Assembly (NCBI RefSeq): GCF_013778505.1
Contig: NZ_JAAOWU010000006.1
Coordinates: forward strand, 1 to 64,000
Length of the DNA stretch: 64,000 nt
Direction: 5' to 3'
Origin: Pseudomonas sivasensis
Lineage (GTDB): Bacteria; Pseudomonadota; Gammaproteobacteria; Pseudomonadales; Pseudomonadaceae
Position 1 is the stretch's first letter. Each line of letters starts with the position of its first letter. The notes under the pieces are model-generated. The model ran no database searches. It was given only the letters and a program-made list of their open reading frames with translations, and was not told the DNA's origin. Both the position numbers and the translations under genes were made by a program. This document shows, piece by piece, positions 1 to 9,630 of the stretch.

Positions 1-580
1 CCCGATAGCGGTGGTTCAGTCAATGGAGATGTTGACTGGAAGATCGCCATCGGGGGCAAGCCCCCTCCCACATTTGGGCAGTGTTGGCAGCGGAGAATCA
101 GTCTTCCTTGCGCATCAGTGGGCAGCGGACGCTATTGGTCAAATTGGAACGCGGTCAACCCTGTGGGAGGGAGCTTTCCCCCGATGGCGGTGGCTCAGTC
201 AATGGAGATGTTGACTGGAAGCCCGCCATCGGGGGCAAGCCCCCTCCCACATTTGGGCAGTGTTGGCAGCGGAGAATCCGTCTTCCTTGCGCATCAGTGG
301 GCAGCGGACGCTATTGGCCAAATTGGAACGCGGTCAACCCTGTGGGAGGGGGCTTGCTTGCCCCGATGGCGTTGGTTCAGTCAATGGAGATGTTGACTGG
401 AAGATCGCCATCGGGAGCAAGCCCCCTCCCACATTTGGGCAGTGTTGGCAGCGGAGAATCAGTCTTCCTTGCGCATCAGTGGGCAGCGGACGCTATTGGT
501 CAAATTGGAACGCGGTCAACCCTGTGGGAGGGGGCTTGCCCCCGATGGCGGTGGCTCAGTCAATAAAGATATCGACTGAA
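1..580. repeat. Tandem array of REPIN elements, period about 180 bp
   Basis: About three copies of a unit of roughly 180 bp lie head to tail; the landmark GTTGACTGGA recurs at 31, 210 and 392, so the spacing is 179 and 182 bp. Each unit has a REPIN, meaning two inverted REP sequences (left arms near 162, 341 and 523 beginning TGTGGGAGG; right arms ending CCCCCTCCCACA near 72, 252 and 432). These flank a short centre, and a conserved 90-bp non-REP spacer joins successive REPINs. The left edge is cut by the window start. The last copy degenerates after about 560. The core GTGGGAGGGGGCTTGC resembles the group I REP 16-mer of P. fluorescens SBW25. Open reading frames here (repeated SGQRTLL-like peptides) are by-products of the repeat. 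Confidence 0.88.
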
Positions 581-588
581 GAACCACT

Positions 589-807
589 TCACTTTTCCTT
601 GCGCACCGTCGCCACATCGTCAGCTTTGACACGGATGCGTTTGCCGGCGATGTCGGTGAACTCATAAAAACCATCGGCGGTCTTGGCGTTTGGGGTGTCT
701 TTGGTCAAATACTGCGTGCCATTTTGCAGTGTCACTACGGTTTGCGTCGCGCAACCGGCCAATACCAGAAATGTGAGTGCAACCAGTGGCAGACCCAAAT
801 TCTTCAT
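589..807 (-). CDS. Small YgdI/YgdR-like lipoprotein (DUF903)
   Basis: A 72-residue protein beginning MKNLGLPLVAL, with a type II signal peptide and the lipobox LAGC. The mature part, about 50 residues, has the SH3-like pattern VVTLQNGTQYLTKDTPN, then YEFTDIAGKRIRVKADDV, as in the E. coli YgdI/YgdR family. These are small inner-face outer-membrane lipoproteins of unknown function. The start at 807 was chosen because AAGGG lies 8 bases upstream and the signal peptide follows at once; an ATG two codons earlier (813) is also possible, and the longer upstream reading has no signal-peptide character. The gene ends only a few bases from the REPIN array and diverges from the FAN1-like gene. Confidence 0.82.
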   Translation of the reverse strand: MKNLGLPLVALTFLVLAGCATQTVVTLQNGTQYLTKDTPNAKTADGFYEFTDIAGKRIRVKADDVATVRKEK

Positions 808-1000
808 GTTCATAACCCTTACCTTAACCCTGAAAAGTCCCGCAGCGTGCGGCTGCGGGCCGCAAATGTTACGCCATCGACTCCACCATCTGATCACTTT
901 TATACAAAAAGTTGCGTGAGCCATTTATCTATTACCGATTGCAACACAGCATCGGGACCGGCACTCTGTATGCATAACCAGTATTTGACTCGCTTGCGCC

Positions 1001-2650
1001 ATGACCAACCCCCTCGACGACCCGCTCTATTACCTGCACAACTTCCGCCAGGTCATGCAATGGCTGGGGCAGCGCTATGCCGATCTGCTGGACCCTGACG
1101 AACAGCATTTCATTCAGCAATTCGACAGCTTGCCGCAGCCGTCCCAGGCGTTGTTAGTGCGCATGGTAATGCGCAAGGGCGTGCACTTTCGCGCGGGGAA
1201 ACTCAGCTATCAGGAGGTCGGTTGTACCCACGCGGCTGCAACGCCATTGCGGCAATTGGGTTGGGTTGATGATCAATGCCTGTTGGCCTTTGAAGAGGTG
1301 TTCGCCTTGCTGCAAAAAGGCGAAATCCTCAGCACGTTCAAGCCGTGGATCGACCAACCCAAAGGCAAGAAGGCCGACTGGCTTGAGGGTCTGGCGGCGC
1401 AGTTCAGCGAAACCCGCAGCTTTGCCCAGTGGTGCCCGCAGCTTGCCGAACCGCTGTACAGCCTCACCGTGATGGACCTGTGTGACCGGCTGCGCTTGAT
1501 GTTCTTCGGCAATCTGCACCAGGACTGGTCGGAATTCGTGCTGGCAGACCTCGGTATCTACACCTACGAAAAAGTGGCGTTCTGCGCTGAATCCCGGGGT
1601 TTGCGCAGCCGTGACGACGTGCACGGCGTGCTGTTCCTGCACCAATGCCAGCACGCGTTTGAAACCGGCACCGCGCTGCACGACGTGCTGGCGCAGGTGG
1701 CCACGCTGACGACCGACAACCCCTGGCTGGAAAAACGCCGGGCCAAGCTGCTGTTCCAGATGGGGCAGTATTGTGAGCGCAGCGCCGAGTTGGCCTTGGC
1801 CGAGCAAATCTATCGTACCTGCGCCTACCCTGGCGCCCGTGCGCGATTGATCCGCGTGCTGGAGCGCCAGGAGGACTACGCCCAGGCCTTGGTTCTGGCG
1901 AGTACCGCGCAACAGGCGCCGGAAAGTGCCGCCGAACAGCAACACCTGCTGCGCGTCATGCCGCGCCTGCGTCGCAAGCTGGGTGAGCCCAAGTTGCCCA
2001 GGCTCAGACCACGGGAAGTCATGCGCCTGGACCTGGAACTGGCACTGCCGGAACCCTTGATGTCGGTGGAGTACTGCGTCCAGGCTCATTTGAGCGCGCC
2101 CGATGCGCCGGTGCATTACGTGGAAAACGGCCTGATCAATTCGCTGTTCGGGTTGCTGTGCTGGGACGCGATCTTCGCACCGCTGCCGGGAGCGTTTTTC
2201 CACCCGTTCCAGCGTGGCCCGGCCGACTTGCACAGCGAAGACTTCCACCAGCGCCGCGCCCCACTGTTCGCCGCGTGTTTCGAGCAACTGCAGGATGATC
2301 GGTACAAGGCCCTCATTCGCCAGCGCTACGCCGCCAAGTGGGGCATTCAATCGCCCTTCGTATTCTGGAATCTGCTCAGTGAAGACTTGTTAGAGCAGGC
2401 CCTGGAATGCTTGCCCGCCGAACACCTGCGCTACTGGTTTGAACGCCTGCTCCTGGACATCCGCGCCAACCGCGCGGGCATGCCGGACCTGATCCAGTTC
2501 TGGCCTGCGCAAAAGTCCTACCGCATGATCGAAGTCAAAGGTCCGGGCGACCGTCTGCAGGACAACCAACTGCGCTGGCTGGAGTTCTGTGGCGAGAACC
2601 AGATGCCGGTCACCGTCTGCTACGTGCGCTGGGCGGAGCAACCGGCTTGA
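1001..2650 (+). CDS. FAN1-like VRR-NUC structure-specific nuclease
   Basis: A 549-residue protein resembling bacterial FAN1 homologues, nucleases that cleave 5' flaps and help unhook interstrand DNA crosslinks. The C-terminal VRR-NUC fold carries the PD-(D/E)XK signature: D496 in GMPDLIQFW, E511-V-K513 in IEVKGPGDRL, and Q523 in DNQLRW. The N-terminal part (about residues 1-120) fits the SAP-like/DNA-binding region, and the middle is helical and TPR-like (LAEQIYRTCAYPGARARLIR). Its TGA stop overlaps the TTG start of the helicase gene by four bases, so the two are translationally coupled. Cytoplasmic DNA repair is the expected role. Family assignment is strong; substrate range in this organism is inferred. 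Confidence 0.9.
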   Translation: MTNPLDDPLYYLHNFRQVMQWLGQRYADLLDPDEQHFIQQFDSLPQPSQALLVRMVMRKGVHFRAGKLSYQEVGCTHAAATPLRQLGWVDDQCLLAFEEVFALLQKGEILSTFKPWIDQPKGKKADWLEGLAAQFSETRSFAQWCPQLAEPLYSLTVMDLCDRLRLMFFGNLHQDWSEFVLADLGIYTYEKVAFCAESRGLRSRDDVHGVLFLHQCQHAFETGTALHDVLAQVATLTTDNPWLEKRRAKLLFQMGQYCERSAELALAEQIYRTCAYPGARARLIRVLERQEDYAQALVLASTAQQAPESAAEQQHLLRVMPRLRRKLGEPKLPRLRPREVMRLDLELALPEPLMSVEYCVQAHLSAPDAPVHYVENGLINSLFGLLCWDAIFAPLPGAFFHPFQRGPADLHSEDFHQRRAPLFAACFEQLQDDRYKALIRQRYAAKWGIQSPFVFWNLLSEDLLEQALECLPAEHLRYWFERLLLDIRANRAGMPDLIQFWPAQKSYRMIEVKGPGDRLQDNQLRWLEFCGENQMPVTVCYVRWAEQPA

Positions 2651-4902
2651 GCTACAACGTGGCCGTGCGCGCATTGTGTGAGTTCACGGCCAAGGTCGGC
2701 GACCTGGACTTGCGCTTTACCCCGTCGCCCAGCGCCCAGGAAGGTATCGTGGGCCACCGCACAGTCGCGTCGCGCCGCAGTGCGCACTACCAAAACGAAG
2801 TAGCACTGGAAGGCGAGTACCAACAACTCAAGGTACGGGGCAGGGCAGACGGCTACGACCCGGATGCCAATCGCTTGGAAGAAGTCAAAACCTACCGCGG
2901 CGACCTTGATGCCCAGCCTGCCAACCACCGGCAATTGCACTGGGCCCAGGTCAAGGTGTACGGCTGGCTGATGTGCCAGAAGCTAGGGTTGACGGAAATC
3001 GACCTGGCGCTGGTGTACTTCGATATCGTCGGCGAGGGCGAGACCCTGCTCAATCAACGCTTCCACGCGCCTGATCTGGAGAGGTTCTTCAACCAGCAAT
3101 GCACGCTGTTCCTCGGCTGGGCTCAACAGGAAATGCAGCACCGCGAAGCGCGCAACACCGCCGCGCAAGCCTTGAGTTTCCACCATGCTGACTTTCGCCC
3201 CGGCCAACGCACGTTAGCCGAGACGGTATACAAAGCCGCCAGCACCGGGCGCTGCCTGATGGCCCAGGCGCCCACTGGCATCGGCAAGACCATCGGCACG
3301 ATCTTCCCGCTGCTCAAGGCCTTTGCGCCGCAGCAACTGGACAAGGTGTACTTCCTCACCGCCAAGACCCCGGGCCGAAAACTTGCCCTCGACGCATCGC
3401 AGGTGCTGTTCACCAGCAGCCCCGGCTTGCAACTGCGTGTGCTCGAATTGGTGGCGCGGGACAAAGCCTGCGAACACCTGGACAAAGCCTGCCATGGCGA
3501 CTCATGCCCCTTGGCCAAGGGGTTCTACGACCGTTTGCCCGCCGCGCGCATTGCCGCCTCCAAGGTAAGCCTGCTCGACCAGCGCAACCTGCGCGCGGTC
3601 GCCCTGGCCCATGACGTATGCCCTTATTACCTCAGCCAGGAAATGGCACGCTGGGCCGACTTGATCGTCGCCGACTACAACTACTATTTCGACTTCGGCG
3701 CCATGCTCTTCGGCCTGGCCCAACTCAACCAATGGCGCGTCGCGGTGCTGGTGGACGAAGCCCATAACCTGGTAGAACGCGCACGCTCCATGTACAGCGC
3801 AAGCCTCGACCAGCACAGCCTCAAGAGCCTGCGCGACACAGCGCCCGAGCCCCTGAAGAAACCCTTACAGCGCCTCAATCGCGAATGGAATGCCCTTCAC
3901 AAAGACCAGCTCGCGCCGTACCAGGCCTACGCCGCGCGCCCGGAAAAGCTGCTCCAGGCCTTGAGCCTGTGCACCAGCGCCCTGGGCGATTACTTCAACG
4001 ACCACCCCGAAGCCCTCAGCGGTGACCTGCAAGCTTTCTACTTTGAAGCGCTGCAATTTGCCAAAGTCGCCGAGCTGTTCAATGAACACTTCATCTTCGA
4101 CATCCACAAGCGTCAGCTCAGCGGCAAACGCAGCAGTTCCACCCTGTGCCTGCGCAACGTGGTGCCCGCCGAATTCATCCGCCCCCGGCTCACCGCCGCC
4201 CGCAGCAGCGTGCTGTTTTCGGCGACCCTTAGCCCTCGGCACTATTACGCCGACCTGCTCGGCCTGCCGACGGACACTGCCTGGATCGATGTGGAATCAC
4301 CGTTCAAGGCCGAGCAATTGCAGGTGCGGATTATCGATGAAATTTCTACCCGCTACGTGCATCGCGAGGCCTCGCTGGCCCCCATTGTCGAGCTGATAGC
4401 CCGCCAGTTCGGGCAGCAACCGGGTAACTACCTGGCGTTTTTTTCAAGCTTCGATTACCTGCAGCAGGTGGCTCAACTGCTCGCCGAACGACACCCGCAC
4501 ATCACCCTGTGGCAGCAATCGCGGGGCATGGCCGAAACCGAGCGACAGGCGTTTCTCGACCAGTTCACCGAACACAGCCAGGGTATTGGCTTTGCCGTAC
4601 TCGGTGGTGCTTTCGGAGAAGGCATCGACTTACCCGGTGCACGTTTGATCGGCGCGTTTATCGCCACCCTGGGGCTGCCGCAACTCAACCCGGTGAACGA
4701 GCAGATGAAGCTGCGGATGGCCGCGATTTTTGGCGCGGGGTACGACTACACGTACCTGTATCCCGGTATTCAAAAGGTGGTGCAGGCGGCGGGCAGGGTG
4801 ATCCGCAGCCAGCACGATCGGGGAGTGGTGATGTTGATGGATGATCGGTTTGGGGAAGGGCGGGTGCGTCAGTTGTTGCCGAAATGGTGGGTAGTCGGCT
4901 GA
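2647..4902 (+). CDS. XPD/DinG-like Fe-S DNA helicase with N-terminal nuclease-like domain
   Basis: A 751-residue superfamily 2 helicase. The N-terminal 150 residues look like a PD-(D/E)XK (Cas4/RecB-like) domain: GRADGYDP near residue 65, EEVKTYRGDL near 78, then a Q..Y helix. The helicase core has Walker A APTGIGKT near residue 208, four cysteines suited to an Fe-S cluster (ACEH, ACHG, DSCP near 274-290 and VCPYY near 325), DEAH box VDEAHNL near 369, and C-terminal motifs GGAFGEGIDLPG and QAAGRVIRS. The start is TTG at 2647, overlapping the nuclease stop as TTGA, because the frame continues directly from there. Such a helicase next to FAN1 suggests joint unwinding and incision at damaged forks; that is inference from context. 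Confidence 0.9.
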   Translation: MSYNVAVRALCEFTAKVGDLDLRFTPSPSAQEGIVGHRTVASRRSAHYQNEVALEGEYQQLKVRGRADGYDPDANRLEEVKTYRGDLDAQPANHRQLHWAQVKVYGWLMCQKLGLTEIDLALVYFDIVGEGETLLNQRFHAPDLERFFNQQCTLFLGWAQQEMQHREARNTAAQALSFHHADFRPGQRTLAETVYKAASTGRCLMAQAPTGIGKTIGTIFPLLKAFAPQQLDKVYFLTAKTPGRKLALDASQVLFTSSPGLQLRVLELVARDKACEHLDKACHGDSCPLAKGFYDRLPAARIAASKVSLLDQRNLRAVALAHDVCPYYLSQEMARWADLIVADYNYYFDFGAMLFGLAQLNQWRVAVLVDEAHNLVERARSMYSASLDQHSLKSLRDTAPEPLKKPLQRLNREWNALHKDQLAPYQAYAARPEKLLQALSLCTSALGDYFNDHPEALSGDLQAFYFEALQFAKVAELFNEHFIFDIHKRQLSGKRSSSTLCLRNVVPAEFIRPRLTAARSSVLFSATLSPRHYYADLLGLPTDTAWIDVESPFKAEQLQVRIIDEISTRYVHREASLAPIVELIARQFGQQPGNYLAFFSSFDYLQQVAQLLAERHPHITLWQQSRGMAETERQAFLDQFTEHSQGIGFAVLGGAFGEGIDLPGARLIGAFIATLGLPQLNPVNEQMKLRMAAIFGAGYDYTYLYPGIQKVVQAAGRVIRSQHDRGVVMLMDDRFGEGRVRQLLPKWWVVG

Positions 4903-5129
4903 TGGTTAGACCCGGCGTATGGTTGGCGCAAAGCATAGTAAGGAGCGCTCACAACTACGTGCTCATTCAGAATTAATAGGTGCCGATAGCGAGCACACTG
5001 TTCAATCATCGGATCATTACCACTCGTCGCCACCTGTTAGTTCTGACAGTAGGCAACCCAGGGTTTGAAGCGTTTGATGCAGGTAAGCCTCCCTCACGGC
5101 GCCCTGCGAGTACTGTTGCCATGACCCGG

Positions 5130-5137
5130 AAAAAAAA
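5130..5137 (+). other. A8 homopolymer tract at probable N-terminal frameshift
   Basis: Eight consecutive A residues follow the ATGACCCGG at 5121. As written, that ATG reads into a frame that stops at 5333. With nine A residues it would run straight into the 4.36-kb frame of the giant repeat protein with a natural-looking basic N-terminus. The tract is therefore either a slippage site, a mutation, or a base-calling error. Confidence 0.55.
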
Positions 5138-5164
5138 CCTAAAGCTCTTTTACCCCCCATTGAA

Positions 5165-8100
5165 GTGTCGCTTTTGGAGCTTCCCTTCGAAGGCGATCCT
5201 GACGGCGCCCACGGTGGTATCGGCCTTCGGCATACGGAGGTTGATTTCATTGTTTACCTCAGAAACCCCAAAGACGGTGTCAACCCCGGTAGCGTTGCGT
5301 ATCTCTATTGGGGCAACCGCAATGTTCCCGTAGCGTCTACCCAGATTCGCGAGGGTGAGGAACACCTGGACCGTATCCCTTTGACTGTCCCTGCCCACAA
5401 AGTCGTCCAATATTGGGCCAACCCGGTATTCGGCAAATTAAGACGTGTCAGTGGCAATGAGTCGTTTACCGAAGAGCGCAAGTACCGGGTTAGCCTGACG
5501 CGTCCAGGGGACCGTGACCCCAATAGCATATTGCCCGGCCACCAGGGGCTGGTGTATGTGGTTCCACCCTCCATATTGTTGAATGGCGTCAGCGAAGTCG
5601 ATGCATTGGCAGGGGTCAGTATCATCATCCGCCATTGGATTCACATGCATGCCTACGACCTGATCATTCTGGTCTGGGGGTCTCAGCGGGTACTCCATCG
5701 TGTGCAGCCTAATGAAGTAGGCCGTGATATTACGCTGACCGTTGACTACGCCACTATCAGTGCCGCAGGCAACAGCCGGGACACAAGAGTGGGTTATCAG
5801 GTCCGCGACGCCGGGGGTAACCAGCCGGATGAATGGGCACGTTGGTCGGCGACAACGCTGATTGATGTGCACCTGAATCAGATCCGCCCGGAAGCGCCGT
5901 GGCTGGCATTTCCAGGCACCGGCACCGACACGGAGATTGACCTGGCCGAACTGGGCAGTTTGGATGCACAAATCCAAGCTTGGATCACCAGCGCAGAGGT
6001 CGCCGCCTATTCAATACTGACGCTGATCTGGGCGGGTGTGGACCGCGAAGGGAACTCAATTCCTTATACAGAAACCAGGTCGCTGAATTCGGCAGGGCTC
6101 TACACATTCAATGTGCCTAATGCGCTGGTGGCTGCCATCGCCGACGGCTCCGTCAGCGTGCATATCGTGTTTCAACAAGGGACGATTGAGCAGCCCTCTA
6201 AAAAGCTTTACCTGGATGTAGTCGGCGAAATCGTCAGATGGCCGGCGCCGCAGATCAAGGAGGACCTGGGCGGCCACATCGAGCCTGATTTCGCTGCAAC
6301 CGTGTATTTCCCCTTGCAACCCATTTGGCCGGCAAACGGCTATCTGGAAGTGATTTTCCGGGTCAGCAGCCCCGATATCACCATCGAGCATCGGGTGGGG
6401 CGCGAAGTCGACGATATTCCAGCCAATCCCGACGGGGACATGGAGTTCATCGTATACCCTGACGAGCTTTCGCGTTTTGACGGACACCTGGTGGAAGTGT
6501 TCTACGCCCACACACGTCCTGGCAGTCGGCCGCAGGAATCCTTGCGGTTGCAAGTTGTTGTGGGCCAGCTTCAACGCACGATGCCCGCGCCGATTATCGA
6601 TAAGGCAATCAGTGGTCAGTTGAATCCGGATGATATTGGCGCCTATGCCAAAGTATTTGCACCATTTGCAGAAACAAAACGCGATGACTGGATCAGGATG
6701 CACTGGGTCGGGCCGAAGGCGCGTATCGAGGTGCCGGTGCAGGTGCCCGTAGACGGTGCCACCACCGAGCATTACATCGAAAGCTACTACGTCACCAGCA
6801 ACCTGAATGAAACGGTGACGGTGTTCTACACGCTCAAGCGCGGCGATGAAGTTCCGCGTTACTCACAAATTACCGAGGTCCTGGTAAGCCAGGGTGTGGG
6901 CGAGCTGCCGTCGCCGACCTTGCTGGAAGCACAGGTGACCGGCCCAGGGACCGCCACGCTGGAACCGCTCAAGGTACAGAACGGCACCAAACTGGTGGTG
7001 ACCTACCTTGGTATGCGGGGTACCGACTCCATTCAGGTCACCATGATCGGTGCAGGCAATGGTGGCTCGCCGACCATTCCGGCCAAACCCGGTAATGAAG
7101 CGCTGCAGAAGGTGGAGTTCGATATCACCAAAGCGGCGATTCACGCCAACATTCGTAACCAGGACACCACCGTGACATTCCAATACGGGGTGACGCGCGC
7201 AGGTGCAACGGTTCATTCAGACATATTGACGGTGACGGTCAAGGCGATACCGCTCGCCGAGTTGGTAAAGACAGTTTTGCAAATCAACCAGGCCAATGCC
7301 GACACCCAAGTACTGGACCTGAGCGCCTTTACTGGAGACGCCAGAGGCACGGTCGGCATCTGGCCATTTATCACGGCATCTTACCCCGTGTGGTTGAGGT
7401 TGCTGGGCAAAACAGCCAGCAACGTTGACCATGATCGTTTGGTGTACAACGGGGCCGGGGCTTCGGCGGTTAACTCGACCTGGATCGCTAATGGGAAAAT
7501 AGAACCCAATTTGCCGCGGTCCTACCTGCAAGGGTTGGGTCATGGCACTGTGCTTAAGATGGAGTTCAAAGCGGCGGTGAGTAGCAGTAAGGCCGAAGCT
7601 GAGGCTCTGACTTTTCCGATAATGGAGTACCGGGTCAACACCTTGCCAGCCGAATTTCCTGTCCCAAAATTAACCCAGGCAACCGGTACGGGGGCGGTGT
7701 TTACCCTGGCGCCCTTGAATGCACAAAGCGGCGGCACAGTCTCGGTGGAATACACGCCGATGTACACGACCGACAGCATCAAGGTCACGATGGTGGGGAC
7801 TGCCGGTGCGGGTTCGCCAGTTATTGCAGCCAAGCCCGGGTTGACCAGTGGCGTGGTGACATTTGCTATTCCTGCAACTGCGATTGCCGCGAACATTGGC
7901 AATATCAATAAGATGTTCACGCTTAAATATGAAGTGACGCGTGCGGGAGTGGTGCGTTCATCGCAGGTGGTGACAGTGACGGTGACGCCCATTCCTCAAG
8001 CCGAGTTGGCAAAAACCGTGATCCAAATGATTGAGGCGAACCAAACTACCAAGGTATTAGACCTGTCAAGCGGTACGGCTAATAGAACGCTCCGGGTCGG

Positions 8101-9523
8101 CAACTGGCCCTTCATTGCGACTAGTTCTCCGGTTTGGATTGAGTTCAGAGGTTTCAAGAATGGAGGAGAGGCGCACAACCGCACTCACTGGAATGGTGGC
8201 GCTGCATTTGTCAATGCAACCTGGTTCAGTCAAGGGTGGTGGCAGAGTGGGATTACCTATGCGTCGTACTTGAAAGAGTTAGGACACAACACCAAATTGA
8301 CGCTGCATTTCAAAGCGGCGTTAGGCACTGGCCTAACGGAGGCTGACGCTATTGTATTTCCAGTGGTGGAATACAACGTCAATACACTGCCGGCTCAGTT
8401 CCCAGTGCCTAAGTTAACCCAGGCTACCGGTACGGGCGCATCTGTATCTCTGGCGCCATTGAATGTATTAAATGGCGGCACGGTGGAGGTGAGATATGCG
8501 CCGATGTATACCACTGACAGCATCAAGGTCATGATGGTGGGGACTGCCGGTGCGGGTTCGCCAGTTATCGCAGCCAAGTCCGGATTGACCAGTGGGGTGG
8601 TGACATTTGCTATTCCTGCAGCTGCGATTGCCGCGAATATTGGCAATACCAATAAGACGTTCACGCTTAAATACGATGTAACGCGTGCCGGAGTGGTGCG
8701 TTCATCGCAAGTGGTTACAGTGACTGTGACGCCGATACCCGACGCTAACTTGCCCAGACCTTTGATCAATGGTGTCGCCCATAACGGAACGCTGGATATC
8801 GCCGCGATGACAGCAAATGCTTCTCTTGCTATTACACCTTGGCCATTGCAGGTCGCTGGCAAGAAGGTTTGGCTGACTTTCCACTGTGGGGGCGCAAATC
8901 CTAACCCCTATAATGTATGGACGGGATATGCACACCCATCTGCTTCAGGTATCGATCACTTTGTATTGTTAAGCTGGCTCAAAAGTTGCCCGAATGGAAA
9001 TCAAATATGGGTTGATTTCAAGGTGGCATATGATCCGAATGCGGTTGAAGCAGGTGCGGTTAGTTTTCCAAGGACGGTTTATACAGTCAAAAGCGTAAAT
9101 GTTGTTGATAGTACTGATTTTAATAATGGAAGCATGAATAACTGGATTAATTACTCCAGCTCCGGTTCAATTGTTGGCAGTGGTTCCGGAAGATACTGGC
9201 AGGGTAACGGAAGTGGACAGTTTCCGTGCGGCATAGTTAAATTTTTTAACTATGGTTATTTGGCTGCTGGGTATCCATATAGAATTACTATCGACTTCGC
9301 TGTCAGCTCTAACTTGGGGTGCTTTGTTTTAGTTGAAACTGAAGGGGTTGCAGGCGCTCAAAGAACTACTTTAGTTGGGTCGAGCTCTTGGAGTACTCAC
9401 TCTTTCGATTTCGTCCCACGAGAAAATTCAAGCAATCGTCGCCTAATAATTACAATTATAAACTTCAATGCTGGCGGTAGTACGCTTTTTGTGCTTGATA
9501 ATATAAAGATAATCAAGCTGTAA
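5165..9523 (+). CDS. Giant modular Ig-like repeat protein with C-terminal jelly-roll/CBM-like module
   Basis: A 1452-residue reading from GTG 5165. It is built of many beta-sandwich-like domains. From about residue 580 there are three alternating pairs of two unit types: A units (about residues 580-695, 827-943, 1076-1192; TTDSIKVTMVGTAGAGSP, then VTRAGVVRSSQVVTVTV) and B units (697-826, 944-1075, 1193-1310; TKVLDLS, WPFI, PVWL). The last 142 residues (1311-1452) form a separate module starting VDSTDFNNGSMNNW, like a carbohydrate-binding jelly roll. No signal peptide or membrane segment is visible. Upstream, ATG 5121 followed by eight A residues would join this frame if one A were added, giving MTRKKKPKALLPPIEVS, so the true N-terminus may be out of frame. 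Function unknown; a surface or secreted adhesin-like role is a guess. Confidence 0.72.
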   Translation: MSLLELPFEGDPDGAHGGIGLRHTEVDFIVYLRNPKDGVNPGSVAYLYWGNRNVPVASTQIREGEEHLDRIPLTVPAHKVVQYWANPVFGKLRRVSGNESFTEERKYRVSLTRPGDRDPNSILPGHQGLVYVVPPSILLNGVSEVDALAGVSIIIRHWIHMHAYDLIILVWGSQRVLHRVQPNEVGRDITLTVDYATISAAGNSRDTRVGYQVRDAGGNQPDEWARWSATTLIDVHLNQIRPEAPWLAFPGTGTDTEIDLAELGSLDAQIQAWITSAEVAAYSILTLIWAGVDREGNSIPYTETRSLNSAGLYTFNVPNALVAAIADGSVSVHIVFQQGTIEQPSKKLYLDVVGEIVRWPAPQIKEDLGGHIEPDFAATVYFPLQPIWPANGYLEVIFRVSSPDITIEHRVGREVDDIPANPDGDMEFIVYPDELSRFDGHLVEVFYAHTRPGSRPQESLRLQVVVGQLQRTMPAPIIDKAISGQLNPDDIGAYAKVFAPFAETKRDDWIRMHWVGPKARIEVPVQVPVDGATTEHYIESYYVTSNLNETVTVFYTLKRGDEVPRYSQITEVLVSQGVGELPSPTLLEAQVTGPGTATLEPLKVQNGTKLVVTYLGMRGTDSIQVTMIGAGNGGSPTIPAKPGNEALQKVEFDITKAAIHANIRNQDTTVTFQYGVTRAGATVHSDILTVTVKAIPLAELVKTVLQINQANADTQVLDLSAFTGDARGTVGIWPFITASYPVWLRLLGKTASNVDHDRLVYNGAGASAVNSTWIANGKIEPNLPRSYLQGLGHGTVLKMEFKAAVSSSKAEAEALTFPIMEYRVNTLPAEFPVPKLTQATGTGAVFTLAPLNAQSGGTVSVEYTPMYTTDSIKVTMVGTAGAGSPVIAAKPGLTSGVVTFAIPATAIAANIGNINKMFTLKYEVTRAGVVRSSQVVTVTVTPIPQAELAKTVIQMIEANQTTKVLDLSSGTANRTLRVGNWPFIATSSPVWIEFRGFKNGGEAHNRTHWNGGAAFVNATWFSQGWWQSGITYASYLKELGHNTKLTLHFKAALGTGLTEADAIVFPVVEYNVNTLPAQFPVPKLTQATGTGASVSLAPLNVLNGGTVEVRYAPMYTTDSIKVMMVGTAGAGSPVIAAKSGLTSGVVTFAIPAAAIAANIGNTNKTFTLKYDVTRAGVVRSSQVVTVTVTPIPDANLPRPLINGVAHNGTLDIAAMTANASLAITPWPLQVAGKKVWLTFHCGGANPNPYNVWTGYAHPSASGIDHFVLLSWLKSCPNGNQIWVDFKVAYDPNAVEAGAVSFPRTVYTVKSVNVVDSTDFNNGSMNNWINYSSSGSIVGSGSGRYWQGNGSGQFPCGIVKFFNYGYLAAGYPYRITIDFAVSSNLGCFVLVETEGVAGAQRTTLVGSSSWSTHSFDFVPRENSSNRRLIITIINFNAGGSTLFVLDNIKIIKL
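7640..8740 (+). repeat. Intragenic direct repeats in the giant protein gene
   Basis: The A-type units at about 7643-7993 and 8391-8740 are strongly similar at DNA level. For example GGGGACTGCCGGTGCGGG occurs at both 7797 and 8541 and the blocks around it agree over hundreds of bases, whereas the first A unit (6904-7249) and the B units are more diverged. The conservation of DNA, not only protein, points to recent duplication or gene conversion within the gene. Confidence 0.75.
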
Positions 9524-9630
9524 ATATTTTCACTGAAAAATTATGTGTGTTCAATCAGTCGAAGAATGCGCAGTAGTAAACCCGGACATTCTGTCCATTA
9601 CCCCAACATGTCTATATGTGAGATAAAGAT

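Noticed and set aside
81..667. Overlapping open frames in all readings of the left-end repeat
   Set aside because: They repeat with the REPIN array and contain no family motif, no codon-specific conservation and no ribosome binding site.
1154..2350. 398-residue minus-strand open frame opposite the FAN1-like gene
   Set aside because: It is antisense to a well-supported gene, has no family motif, and arises from high GC codon bias.
4980..5333. 117-residue frame before the giant protein as a separate gene
   Set aside because: Only its MTRKK segment looks meaningful, and that joins the giant protein if the A tract is corrected; the rest is out-of-frame reading.
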